Positions 1 through 9,380 of a stretch of DNA of 22,883 nucleotides are shown here, piece after piece. Position numbers and translations under genes: made by a program. The stretch is taken from assembly GCF_000003605.2 (NCBI RefSeq), contig NW_003130854.1:2300879-2323761 (forward strand). The letters run 5' to 3'. The notes under the pieces were generated by a model. That model did no database searches. It had not been told where the DNA came from and saw only the letters and a program-made list of their open reading frames with translations. Source of the stretch: Saccoglossus kowalevskii (lineage: Eukaryota; Hemichordata; Enteropneusta; Harrimaniidae). Each line of letters begins with the position of its first letter. Positions within the stretch are counted from its first letter, which is position 1.

Positions 1-1160
1 CGTTAATCTAAACAAAAGTCATACAGCGTGGAAACGGAATGCAAAGACAAAGACGCTTTCATAACATATTACTCCTCTGGCAAAAAAGACTGGCAAAAGG
101 CTAAAACGATAGACACTACTAAGTTACATATAATTCTGTCAATCATGAACAAAAGCTTGCGTTATCAAACAATACGCATATAAGCGCACCACACTCTCAT
201 CTCAAAAAGACATTAAAAAACATTACAAAGGTGCTCTCAAATCAACTTAAAAAGCGTCAGAAGTATTCCGGAAACACGTAAACAAAAACAACTCTTAAAA
301 TGTCGATATCTCTGTACATCTTAAAACTCTTAAAACTCGTTGGGGCATTACTTTCCCCATCATATTCCGTACTTATACACTCATTAAAACTCCATAAAAC
401 TTCACAAAATTCATAAAACTGTGATGCAAATACTTGTCCACTGAAACGCGCTTAAATCGTTATAAAGGACCTCGCATGTCACTAAATATCAGTTCAAAAC
501 CAAAATCTGGGCGCTTACATACAATTCATGATCAACACCGATAGGAAAAGCAAGCAATACATTACATACTGAACAATAGTGTTGAGATTCTGAAAAAAGA
601 GTTCAACATCTTGAGTTACAGTGTCTCTAAGCAATTAGCTAATTCAAAGTCTATAAAGCGTCAACTTGTCTTTAATGTCGCTCAATTCTTAATTATTCAG
701 TCCTATTCGATACTCGTTCTTCCGAAGGGGCTCCGAAGTCTTCATGTCTTCAGCGTTGTTCATCGGTGCCATACTGTTAACAGCGTTAGTCGTCAAGCGC
801 GGTTTTGTCTCTGCCATCGAGCTGCTAGTTCGGTTCACAAGAAAGACACACCTTCGCCATTTCACTTTTCTTCACAGGATGTCAATGTGCGTAAGACGCA
901 ATGTCCAGGGTTCTCACGCCACGTATCACGGGGGGATTCTCTTCTCCTCTGAGGTTCTCCACACGTGCCAGGGGGAATCTCGTTTCGTCTCTCTATCGCG
1001 TCCCCTCGAGGTACAAGATCGGGAAAGTCACTTAAGCCTTACAGTCAAATAGACGCACACAACAAAATACGTTTCAACACTCATCTCAGTCGGTCAGTCG
1101 AGCACTCTATAAGACACAGCGCCCTGGAGAAACACTGCTAACGCAAGACTGTTAGGAAGT
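1..1160. other. Non-coding stretch with a GC-richer patch
   Basis: I see no convincing gene here. Around 320-420 are irregular short repeats built on TTAAAACTC / AAAACTCCAT. From about 741 to 1020 the base composition becomes clearly richer in G+C, and a plus-strand frame stays open (744-1052), starting with a hydrophobic stretch. That frame matches nothing I recognise. The patch could be a decayed transposon, a 5' untranslated region or an exon of something unknown. The opposite strand was read too and gives no recognisable protein. Confidence 0.5.
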
Positions 1161-1183
1161 AATACATTTGGGGCGAATGTATT
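1161..1183. repeat. Small perfect hairpin
   Basis: AATACATT and AATGTATT form an 8 bp stem around a 7-base G-rich loop (TGGGGCG). It sits just before the dispersed repeat that starts at about 1184 and may mark its edge. No function can be assigned. Confidence 0.5.
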
Positions 1184-1370
1184 AAAAAATCAGTTTTTGG
1201 CTGTTACCATGGCAGCGGTGGGCCAGAATCCCCCACCCCCGATTAGTGACGGTATGATCTGCCTGCCAAGTATGAACAAAATTGGCGAAGCCAAACAAAT
1301 CATAGAAGAGTTTAAAAGCTGTTACTGATGAAAGTTTACCCTTACTTGGGGTCAAATTTCTCGGTAATAA
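1184..1370 (-). repeat. Dispersed repeat, copy A
   Basis: This block carries TTTTTGGCTGTTACCATGG followed by GCGGTGGGCCAGAATCC and a C-rich run, then a stretch that on the minus strand reads like a repeat I associate with marine invertebrate genomes (a minus-strand GCCAATTTTGTTCA motif upstream of a CCATGG palindrome). A second, shorter copy of its terminal part lies about 300 bp downstream. The strand is chosen from that remembered orientation and is uncertain. Any open frame through it is incidental. Confidence 0.55.
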
Positions 1371-1489
1371 AAACAAAATCCAAAACAACTAACGCAAATT
1401 TTGTGCCCATACTCATGCTGACTAGAATGATCTATGTCTGAGCTTTTAAGTCCTAGAATTGAAGGGTGAGATACATGTAGTGCGAAGGT

Positions 1490-1560
1490 ATATAAAAAGT
1501 TGTTTGGCTGTTGCCATGGCAATGGTGGACCAGGAGTTTTTTTTCCAGATTTTACCACGT
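1490..1560 (-). repeat. Dispersed repeat, copy B (terminal part only)
   Basis: It matches copy A over TTTGGCTGTTGCCATGGCA and GGTGGACCAGGAGT-like sequence, then diverges into a T-run. The shared segment is about 45 bp with several differences. Two copies this close could be a local duplication or two insertions of one family. Confidence 0.55.
1510..1523. promoter_or_regulatory. RFX / X-box-like palindrome
   Basis: GTTGCCATGGCAAT is one base from the full RFX (EF-C/X-box) consensus palindrome GTTGCCATGGCAAC. The inner 12 bases are a perfect palindrome. The related site at 1203-1216 (GTTACCATGGCAGC) in repeat copy A is more degenerate. Resemblance to the consensus is seen in the sequence. Actual binding is inference, because the motif comes embedded in a repeat. 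Confidence 0.4.
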
Positions 1561-2267
1561 AACGAGAGTAAAGATGTCGGGAACAAAAAATAATACATGA
1601 AGACACAGAAAATCACATACACACAGAAAAAAATTATGTTTATGGCAATCCTAACGGAGCTGATCGTCAATATCTTAAATCAATCACTTTAATGTAATAA
1701 CCGAGTATTAAAATTGCTGCACTCCAGGTGTGTGCATTTCACTTCACAGCTTTTTGCCTGTTTCTCAGTTAGTTCGGAAATAGAAATTTTTTCTGTAAAT
1801 GATGTCTGTTTAGATTCATTTGTGAGATATCTGAACTATAGATTGTCGATTTATGTTGATTCTTATTTTCCAGTTGTAATAAATATTTTTTCTCCAATTT
1901 CAACTCAAGTATATCATATTCCAGTGACGCTAGCTTTCAATGTTGCATTTCGTTTTGCTATATTTCTTATAATATGTAATTCGTCTGTGTTTGTATCCAT
2001 AGTGATTGCCCATCTGGTAATTCCCTTGCCTCTTTCCCCACTCACTCAGAATATTTATCCTTACCTATTTTAATATATTATCTCACAGTAAGCTTGAGTA
2101 TCTAGCTTCCAATAATGTAAACTACTTTATATTCAACAGGGTGAGTGATCTGACAAGGTGCAGAGAGTGATTGTAAAATCTAGAAAACAGTTCATTTATA
2201 ATAAAGTAATTTAATCTACCCTGTGCTTAGGGTGAACATATTCTTTTTGTATAGTTATTTTTGCCAG
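1561..2267. other. AT/T-rich non-coding stretch, possibly intron
   Basis: The 119-codon plus-strand frame at 1714-2073 is T-rich with no recognisable motif, and I take it as chance. If the exon proposed at 2268 is real, this stretch is the end of its upstream intron. It finishes in a pyrimidine-rich tract (TTCTTTTTGTATAGTTATTT) followed by TTGCCAG. Confidence 0.45.
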
Positions 2268-2429
2268 GATAGAATGCCTTTAAAACATCAGTTAATTGAA
2301 ATTCCTCATCACATACAACAAAGGATTCAGAGTGATATTGAGCTCCACCCTGTGGTCCCACGACATACAGTATTGATACCAGGGTCCAAGAAACTGTCCC
2401 AAATTGCTAATAAGAAATGTTTACTGTAA
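2268..2429 (+). CDS. Candidate terminal exon, product unknown
   Basis: A good 3' splice acceptor (pyrimidine-rich tract then GCCAG at 2263-2267) is followed by 53 codons of protein-like sequence ending in TAA. The peptide is hydrophilic and balanced, with MPLKHQLIEIPHHIQQRIQS near its start and LHPVVPRHTVLIPGSKKL in the middle. It lacks the runs of F, I and N seen in chance AT-rich frames. An AATAAA overlaps the stop codon. The rest of the gene would lie upstream, outside the window. I do not recognise the family. It could instead be a fragment of a retrotransposed gene. Confidence 0.4.
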   Translation, partial: DRMPLKHQLIEIPHHIQQRIQSDIELHPVVPRHTVLIPGSKKLSQIANKKCLL

Positions 2430-2433
2430 TAAA
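2428..2433 (+). promoter_or_regulatory. Polyadenylation signal overlapping stop codon
   Basis: AATAAA begins inside the TAA stop of the candidate exon. Use of a signal this close would leave almost no 3' untranslated region, so the later AATAAA at 3063 is the more plausible functional signal. Confidence 0.25.
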
Positions 2434-3410
2434 TCTTCTATAACTTAGTGGAAAACACAATTTACGTTTCTGAAAAAGTACCCCCTCTGGAATCTGATGA
2501 TTCATGACAAGAACACATCTTGCGCAGCAATGTTTGCAAAGCAGTTTCATTTCCTGTACAGTTATTTAATTTATCACACAGCCTATTAAGTTCTTGTGAA
2601 TTGTTTTAATTACTTCAAAGAAGAAGGTCTGGCATCAAAACTTTCTATTTGTCCTTGCTGGGGTATTTTGTCAGTAGCAGCAATAAGTTACCATCTGACT
2701 ATAAAATATGATTGTAATCAATCACTCAAATTTGTTTTCTGAATGGTCTTGACACGAAATTGGTAGACTTGTCATCTCTCTGTTGAGGAAGTTTTAACAT
2801 ATTTGATAGCATGATTATGTCAATTCTAACCTATGGATCTTAAAATATGAATACATGATAGAACTTGTGCACTTATTTGCATGTAGAATGTATTTGGGGT
2901 CGAAAATTGTTTTCAACACTAGTATTTTTGTGTAGTACATATTATGTTTTATACTCGGAATGGTATTACAATGCATTCCCTTGACACATATTTTAGTTTC
3001 ATGACAACTTAAAATCCAGACTGAGAGCCTTATTTAACAGTTATTAATATTCCTTTAAACCAAATAAATTAGAAAGTGATTGAAAACGTGAAGTTGTCGT
3101 TGGAGTGCCGCCTATCAGCATGTACAATTTCTTTTTGAAAGTCTCTTCACAGTTGCATTGGCCAATAGGGCCATTTTATTGTTTGGGGTTTTACCTGTGA
3201 TTTAATGTACATTATGGTCATGTTCGATTGGTAGCTTGTTTATTCTTTAGTAGCACCCCTTTCTTATTTTTGATGAATTATTCATTTAATATTATTGGGC
3301 TGAGTAACAACTTTGAATTCTTCATCACCATGTACCTCTGAAGTCATAATCAGAATATGGAATCATGTAGTGGATTATTGACCAGAATTACTGTCTCGTG
3401 ATTTTTCATG
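2434..3410. other. Non-coding; possible 3' UTR in first part
   Basis: T-rich sequence without a supported frame. If the exon at 2268-2429 is real, its 3' untranslated region could run to about 3090, where AATAAA (3063-3068) is followed by a GT-rich stretch (GTTGTCGTTGGAGTG) as expected of a cleavage site. From about 3300 upwards the minus strand shows short protein-like snippets that may be the tail of the relic at 3530-4168. Confidence 0.35.
3063..3068 (+). promoter_or_regulatory. Candidate polyadenylation signal
   Basis: AATAAA followed about 25 bases later by a GT-rich element. This arrangement fits a metazoan 3' end, but AATAAA is frequent by chance in such AT-rich DNA. Confidence 0.3.
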
Positions 3411-3529
3411 GAATATACCACCTGATAATGCTATTTTGTTCTTCATAACAATACAATGTGTTCTGTGCACTTAATGCACTATCTGCACCAGTCTTGAACA
3501 CCACATGCAATTACAAGCATGTATTTTTT

Positions 3530-4168
3530 TTAATTCATCCAAAGTTGTGGTGAGGACAAAACGTTCAATGCGCAAGTCAAAATGTAACCTTCACAACAAT
3601 AATCCACATTTAGTTCAAAAAGAATTACCGTATTTTGAAATGTTTCTCCGCCATTTTCTGCTAGTACTTTTAACCTGGCCCAATTGGCCAAATCATCAAA
3701 TTGATTGACGAGTCTTCGTCGTAATTTATAATAAGAACCACTTATTGTTTGATCACTACTGATCTATTTATCTATGATCTTAGTTGCAGTTTTGTATATT
3801 GGCCCCAGAAACATCTCACTCATACAAAGGTTTATGAACACTGTGCCGTCGTATTCCCCTGGCTCAGAAATTGTGTTCCCTTGATACTCGACCATCAGTC
3901 TTTCGTCCTGGCTACTAGTTTTCTGGCACGAGCTATTATTGGAGTTCATGCTTATTACATTTTTAGGAACTGCTGAAGCTTGTAACTTATGTTGCACTTG
4001 CTGTTCACCTTCACTTCAACTCTATAGGGGTAGCCACCTCAGACATTTAATAGGTCGCAGTCAACGAGTGTGTATAGTGTGTATAGAATGCGGATCTGGA
4101 GAGAGTGCAATTCCAATTACAGTGCCTGCTGCAACCAGATCAAATCCAGCTTGGTGTGCATCAGTCAT
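3530..4168 (-). pseudogene. Unclassified broken coding region
   Basis: On the minus strand one frame runs from 3997 down to a stop at 3530-3532 (about 155 codons) with a single internal stop (TAG on the minus strand, 3764-3766). The peptide looks like real protein: DERLMVEYQGNTISEPGEYD before the stop, LVNQFDDLANWARLKVLAEN after it. Upstream, 4061-4168 in another register gives MTDAHQAGFDLVAAGTVIGI, also protein-like. The pieces would need a frameshift or splicing between them. Below 3520 further fragments (KTGADSALSAQNTLYCYEEQ) may continue it. I recognise no family. Single open stretches of this length do occur by chance here, so the two adjacent ones are the main argument. Confidence 0.35.
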
Positions 4169-4179
4169 ACTAATATAGA

Positions 4180-5044
4180 GTCTTCATCGGGTGCTTGATG
4201 GAATCGTCACATCTCAGTGTCCACAAGGGAGTTCAGCTTTACGCCCACCAACCTTCAACGACGCAAACCAACTGCTGGGAGTGGAACGTAATTTTTACAA
4301 AATCATTTGTACACAAAACTTCCATTTAAGGAAGTTTCATTGTACCAGAAGTCTATTTATTTGAGAATTGGCACCTTTTAGGTAGCTACTTAAACATACA
4401 TTTGAAAATGGCCGACCAGTCCCAATATGATAACTTGCCAAGGCCAAAAGGCATCACAGCCGTAAAAGACGCTAAAAATTACAAGTTTATGAAATAATTT
4501 CTACTGATGTATCACAGTGTCGGTCACCTTGTTTGCAACAAAGTCTGCTAGACAAACCTACCATTGGCGTTGCTACGCCAGTAGAAAGGGGCAAAAAAAA
4601 ATAGAGGGGGATATCAAAACACAAGCTGGTATAAACCATTGGCAAACAAATACAAGTGATTGGATCTGGTAAGTTGAATAGCTTTAACAGTTTCTACGTC
4701 TTTATCCAATTTGTAAGTTTTCTCCTGATTTGATTGGAGTCGCATGGTTTTCCCATCGTTTTAGCAAATCCACTCTCATAAATACTAGGTCATCTTTTAC
4801 ACCGGGTCACCATTTATGAGGTCAATGATTTCCGGTACATTCAGCACTGAACATTTGATGGTTTGCTAATAAATGTAGATTCATATTTTTGTATTTGCTC
4901 ATTTCAATTGGAGCAAAGAGGATGGTTACAGTGAGTCATGTTCCAGTTAGGAACACTCGCCGCTGTGTCAATGACAGCAATGAACAACATCTCTTAACTC
5001 AAAACAGACAACATGCCAAATTGAGACGAAGCGACTGAGTGGTA
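4180..5044. other. Non-coding, nothing supported
   Basis: AT-rich sequence without a credible frame. A small hairpin, TGGCG-TTGCTA-CGCCA, lies near 4564-4580, followed by an A-run and a short G-rich stretch. No repeat or RNA gene was seen. Confidence 0.5.
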
Positions 5045-5600
5045 CGAAATAACACCTTTTCAATGAATGGACACAGTGTATAATAGAAGATGGAAGCACC
5101 GCTTTTTTACAGACTTGAACATGTAGTTTTTCCGAGATCTTGTCGCCCCTTCTGTTTGAATACTTTATGATATTATCTGTGACTCGTTCCTTATATTTGG
5201 AGGGAGTATAAACTAAATTGGATAGGCAGCATTACCTACTTAAAGGCTGTGCTCATATTATTGTGTCTTTAAAAAACATGTCTAATACTGTATTCAGTAT
5301 GATGTGTTATGTTCGGGTAGCGGTACCCAGAAGCGTAAATAACATTTGTTTGTAAAATAGAATGGTTTAATTACGTTTGGGTAACAATGGCCGGGAGTGT
5401 AAACCAAGATTTATACATCTCAAGCAGCGTATTCAACAAAATGCGTCTGTAAAAACAAACGCATGTCTAATATAATTTAGGGGTTGTTCGATTACGTCTG
5501 GGTAGTCAGGCAGCATTAACTTGCCAAACATCACTAGTCACGTTTGTCTCCTCTGCCTTGTGAAAAATCAAGTGTATTTCTAGACTAAAACAAAATGCGG
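5045..5600. repeat. Tandem duplication, copy 1
   Basis: Near-collinear with 6496-7092. Shared landmarks include CAATGAATGGACACAGTGTA, TTGTCGCCCCTTCTGTTTGA, a block around TATTTGGAGGGAGTATAAAC, and GTTCGATTACGTCTGGGTAG. Inside the copy are at least three related modules of about 100 bp, beginning near 5310, 5364 and 5482, each built on a (T)TACGT(C/T)TGGGTA core. It ends near GTGTATTTCTAGACTAAAA. It is non-coding in all frames. No terminal inverted repeat was found, so this is a segmental duplication or a degenerate unclassified repeat. Confidence 0.8.
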
Positions 5601-6495
5601 ACTGTGGTAGAAACGTGATTAAAATAATGAATGAATGAACGAATATTTCGGACACGTCTCAAACTAAGAATACGTGTCTCGTATGTCAATTTGAGTATTT
5701 CATGTAGTTAGAAACTCGTTACTATGATCTTACATGCAATATGTCTCGGTCCTGTCATAAAAATGATCCGTTTATTAGGTAACACGAATACTTAATTATA
5801 ATTTGACCACACCTTTCACAAATTAACAGTCATTAAAACGGAATTTTAATGTAATGTAAATTGTTCTTTGGAATGTAATTATATCTTGGCTTTATAAAAA
5901 CAAATGATAAATGAAATAACATACGAAATCCATCATTCAAAGATGTGCCACATTCTTTCTCATTACATTACAAACTTGAACAACTGTTGTCATGTGTCAG
6001 AGTTAAACATCCAGCCAAATACCTGCAATTTTGTATACGGCTTCCATGACGTTTGTTTGAAATTTTAACCAAATCAGAGAGAGCATTCAAGGAATTTATA
6101 CAAATTAACATGCATGGATTTAAACTAAAATTTATCACAGCCAATATGCACCAATGTTCAATGAAATCTGCGAGTGGATTTTGAAATAATTGAGGCACGT
6201 GCAATACAATAACTATTACTGTGCTTCCACGGAAAGTCGACATGTCAAAATTTAGTGATATGTTAGATTTGTTTAAATGCCAGGATTAAAATAAGACCGC
6301 GAATGACATGTACATAAAGAATAAAAAAAATACTTCTTAGAAACTTAGATGCGTCACGTTCATATTGACCAAGTCCCAACGTACGAGGTGTGATTATTAG
6401 AATGAACTAGAATTAGCACTAGCTCATTAACATATTCGAAATAGTATCAGTTCATTACAATCAACACAAAATGAACTAAATTACACGGCAACCAT
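5601..6495. other. Rest of duplication copy 1 plus extra sequence
   Basis: Most of 5601-6010 has no counterpart in the second copy, where the matching gap is only about 30 bp, so one copy gained or lost roughly 380 bp. Similarity resumes at 6015-6092, matching 7120-7261 (GGAATTTTAACCAAATC-like core and GAGCATTCAAG). A short (AATG)n run lies at 5626-5644. The 91-codon minus-strand frame at 5968-6243 has no recognisable motif and is not called. Confidence 0.5.
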
Positions 6496-7092
6496 CGAAA
6501 TAAAACACTTTTTCAATGAATGGACACAGTGTACAGTAGGAGATGGAAGCACCGCCGTTTTACAGACTTTAACACGTAGTTTTCCGAAATCTTGTCGCCC
6601 CTTCTGTTTGAATACCTTATATTATCTGCGACTCGTTCCTTATATTTGGAGGGAGTATAAACTAAATTGGATAGGCAGCATTACCCACTTAAAGGATGTG
6701 CTCATATTATTGTGTCTGTAAAAAAACGTGTTCAATACTGTTCAGTATGTTGTATTATGTTCGGGCAGCGATAGCCAGAAGCGTCATCACTGTCTATAAC
6801 GTTTGTCTGTGAAACAAATCGTGTTCAATACGGCATATAATGGTTTGATTACGTTTGGGTATCAATAGCTGGGAGTATAAACCAGGATTTAGACTTCTCA
6901 AGCAGCGGTGTCTCTAACATCTGTCTGTAAAAACACGTCTTATATGGTTGAGGGGTTGTTCGATTACGTCTGGGTAGTGATAGCCTGAAGTCAGACAGCA
7001 TTAAGCCAAGCATCACTGTACAACATTTGTCTTCTCTGTATTCTGAAATAATCACACTAAAAGCAAGTGTATTTCTGGACTAAAAAAATGCA
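6496..7092. repeat. Tandem duplication, copy 2
   Basis: Second copy of 5045-5600 at an offset of about 1450 bp, with many substitutions and small indels, so the duplication is old. The internal modules recur in the same order near 6760, 6841 and 6949, again with TGGTTTGATTACGTTTGGGT and GTTCGATTACGTCTGGGTAG. Two copies in direct orientation with module order preserved argue for tandem duplication rather than two independent insertions. Confidence 0.8.
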
Positions 7093-7119
7093 CATGACTA
7101 AAAATATTTTAAATATCAA

Positions 7120-7261
7120 GGCAAATCCCTGAAATTCTGTTCCACAATAGCTCGATTTTTGTGGAATTTTACTATCATGGTTACGAGTTAGTGTTCACTA
7201 ACTCCATGTTGTCGTCTATGTTGTTTGGAATTTTAACCAAATCTGAACGAGCATTCAAGAG
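7120..7261. repeat. Distal part of duplication copy 2
   Basis: Matches 6015-6092 over GCAAATCCCTGAAATTCTG and TTGGAATTTTAACCAAATCT followed by GAGCATTCAAG. The spacing to copy 2 is shorter than the corresponding spacing in copy 1. Confidence 0.55.
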
Positions 7262-8268
7262 AATGGCTCTGGTTAACTTCTGTTAAAACTTAATTATATT
7301 TTTCCTTTTACAGACAAGTTTTCAATGCTCAATGATGAACAATCAATATACAACTTTTTCGACACAAAATAGTTCACTCTCAAAAAAGGCAGGATCTTCA
7401 CACATTTGTGAAACTGAATAGCCTCCAGTCGGCCATTTTGATTTGACAGTGGGATGAACTCGTGCACATAAATGCAACATGAAGTGTCATATGTAAGTGA
7501 AGTTTCCACAAAATCAGTCACTGTCATTGTCCGATATATATCGATGAACATCATTTGCTAAAAGAAAATGTCCACCAGTCGGTTTATGACCTATGTGCAG
7601 GAATTTTTGAGATAACAGTTTGAATTTCTATTACAAATGACAATGCTCTATTATATGACAGTACATTGGCTATCAGACTAAACAAATGAATGTGAAATAT
7701 GATGTATGAACTGGATTCATTCGGCCAGTTTGAGTCTGATTTGTGGAACCTGCATTATGTAGATGTTTATTTTTACGAGTTTTCAGCACAAACTGCTGCT
7801 TATCGGCATCGTGCAGTACACATGTCATATCTGCCATATGTCTCCCCTTTCGCGGTTTCCCTGTTGGCGAGTGTTTAATAAACATCCTTTTGATTGCCTG
7901 ACATGAAGAAATTGCGTATTTTTATTGACTTATTTGGCGACGTACTTTTGTGCTACGCAAGTTTATGGGGAGAACCATAGCTCCTCCGTGTCAATGAAAT
8001 TTCAACACCCAAAACACAAATTTAGAGACCCCGAATGAAATACAACAACGAAAGACCGACAGAAGGAGAGCTATTAACCCGCATCTATACTAGTATGTAA
8101 CTATAGTAGAGTTGCTTCATTGATTATTTATGATGGTCATAAAAATATATGAGACCAATTTCCAGTGAAATGTAGAAGATTGGCAAGTTAAGATGTTCTA
8201 TAATTATTTTATACTCTAATGTGCAAATATATTCCGGTTGTTAATACTGACTATTTTTTTAGTTTCAT
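7262..8268. other. Non-coding; one weak small frame on minus strand
   Basis: No recognised gene. The minus-strand frame 7673-7885 (70 codons) starts at an ATG with A at -3 and reads as a hydrophilic peptide (SPTGKPRKGRHMADMTCVLH), which is unusual for chance AT-rich DNA. It has no known family and no flanking splice evidence that I can defend. AATAAA sequence also occurs on the plus strand near 7877. Confidence 0.3.
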
Positions 8269-8271
8269 TTA
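8269..8271. other. Target site duplication, left
   Basis: TTA immediately before the left terminal inverted repeat, identical to the three bases after the right one. Confidence 0.7.
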
Positions 8272-8304
8272 GGCCACACCGACTTAATTTTATGGATGAC
8301 ATCC
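8272..8304 (+). repeat. Left terminal inverted repeat
   Basis: 33 bp arm, two mismatches against the right arm (positions 9 and 12). It ends in GGATGACATCC, itself a 5 bp + 1 + 5 bp palindrome, a likely recognition element for the transposase. The following A-rich stretch (CTCAAAAAAACAAAATC) has a loose counterpart inside the right arm. Confidence 0.85.
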
Positions 8305-8467
8305 ACGCGCGCATTAGTTTTCGCCTGTTCTCAAAAAAACAAAATCTCCGACGGAACTTGCCGACTCATATTGTCTACTTCAAAACCAAACTCCGCACAG
8401 TAAGGGCAAAGACCTATGGGAAGGAGATTGTCTCAAAACATGCCAATTTTGTCATAAATGATCCAAC

Positions 8468-8746
8468 ATGGCGACCACACCACCAAAATACGTGAGCATA
8501 AAAGTTCAGAGGTAAAACGGAGGGATTGTTGTATACTGGTACGCAATTGACGTTGGCCTGGGAGATGTGACGCTTACACAGCTATACGATGAGAGATGGG
8601 ATGGGAGAGGAATGGAGGTGTATGGTGGCCAAAAAGTCGGTCAGGTGACAAGTCAGCTCGGTTGCTTTGTCCGCATTGAAGTCGACAATACTGCAACGAA
8701 AGCAGCGAAAGCCCCACGGCCGAAGTCCCCTTTCGGGATGAAGAAA
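8468..8746 (+). pseudogene. Transposon-internal protein frame with one in-frame stop
   Basis: An ATG in good context (CCAACATGG) at 8468 opens MATTPPKYVSIKVQR, then TAA at 8513-8515, and the same frame continues with GDVTLTQLYDERWDGRGMEV and KVGQVTSQLGCFVRIEVDN up to a basic RPKSPFGMKK. After about 8746 it becomes T-rich and hydrophobic and is probably no longer coding. Base composition is richer in G+C than the surroundings. AG|GTAAAA at 8510-8517 resembles a splice donor right at the stop, but I see no in-frame acceptor close by. Within the element this is probably the N-terminal part of an encoded protein. I do not recognise its domain. Confidence 0.5.
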
Positions 8747-9344
8747 AGTTTATTTTTTTTTATATTTTCTGATTCGGATAATTTGCTTGCACACACAGTC
8801 AGTAATATTTTGATCATATGACAAATTTTCATCAAGATACATGTACATAATTTTCTGCATCCAAATTTTTGTTGACTCTCTGTTGGTGTTTTTTTACAAT
8901 ATTGAGCCTCTTATAATTTGTTACATAGTTGAAGTAGTTCTAGAGCATTTGTGTCTACACTTAGTCTATTTGAAGTGTCACTTTAAAAGCTGTAGTTTGA
9001 ATGTCAAAGAAGTTAATTTCCAGGTTGCTGTTGACAAACTTATTGTTCATTTTTAATTATTTTTTTTTCAATACAACACAGTAAGTTTTTCTTTATTATT
9101 GAGTTGATGTGTATGCCTTTGGCAAAGCTAACATCTGCCATTTCAAAATCAAAGGTGATGATACCTATGACAGTAATACAGTACGAGATGTGTACATCAA
9201 CATGTGCCTCCTACAAATAAAGACTTGTTTTTTTGATACACTGTGGTTCAATTCGTAATAACAGTTCCGTAGTCCTGTGGTTTTAGCAACTTTTTTTGGC
9301 AGGATTTTTTTTTGCCCTCTCGCATCAGTTTTGGGGTCTTCAGA

Positions 9345-9377
9345 GGATGTCATCCATAAAATTAAATCAGTGTGGCC
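9345..9377 (-). repeat. Right terminal inverted repeat
   Basis: Reverse complement of the left arm with two differences, carrying the same internal palindrome as GGATGTCATCC. The minus-strand frame at 9165-9353 overlaps it and starts inside it, so that frame is not called as a gene. Confidence 0.85.
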
Positions 9378-9380
9378 TTA
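9378..9380. other. Target site duplication, right
   Basis: TTA directly after the right terminal inverted repeat, matching the left flank. Confidence 0.7.

Larger units (their letters stand above)
8272..9377 (+). mobile_element. DNA transposon with 33 bp TIRs and TTA target duplication
   Basis: The ends are GGCCACAC...GTGTGGCC. The left 33 bases (8272-8304) match the reverse complement of the right 33 (9345-9377) at 31 positions. TTA flanks both sides (8269-8271 and 9378-9380). A 3 bp TTA/TAA target and G-rich TIR ends are typical of PIF/Harbinger elements; other 3 bp-target superfamilies such as Zator are possible. The element is 1106 bp, too short for a full Harbinger with two proteins, so it is probably an internally deleted copy. 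It holds a protein-like frame at 8468-8746 and then T-rich sequence. Ends are seen directly; superfamily is inference. Confidence 0.85.

Noticed and set aside
744..1052. 102-codon plus-strand frame with a hydrophobic start
   Set aside because: No motif, overlapping alternative frame of similar length, and only base composition in favour.
700..1180. Minus-strand LTR with TATA-like CTTATAGAGTGCTCG
   Set aside because: No primer binding site, no matching second copy and no gag-like frame followed.
1714..2073. 119-codon plus-strand frame, the longest intact one in the window
   Set aside because: T-rich codons and F/I/V/S-heavy composition typical of chance frames in AT-rich DNA; no family resemblance.
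5480..5500. tRNA or tRNA-derived SINE from TTGTTCGATTACG
   Set aside because: Resembles only part of a B box; no A box, no acceptor stem pairing, and the motif belongs to the duplicated modules.
9165..9353. Minus-strand 62-codon frame
   Set aside because: It begins inside the right terminal inverted repeat and runs through poly-A-derived lysine tracts of the transposon.
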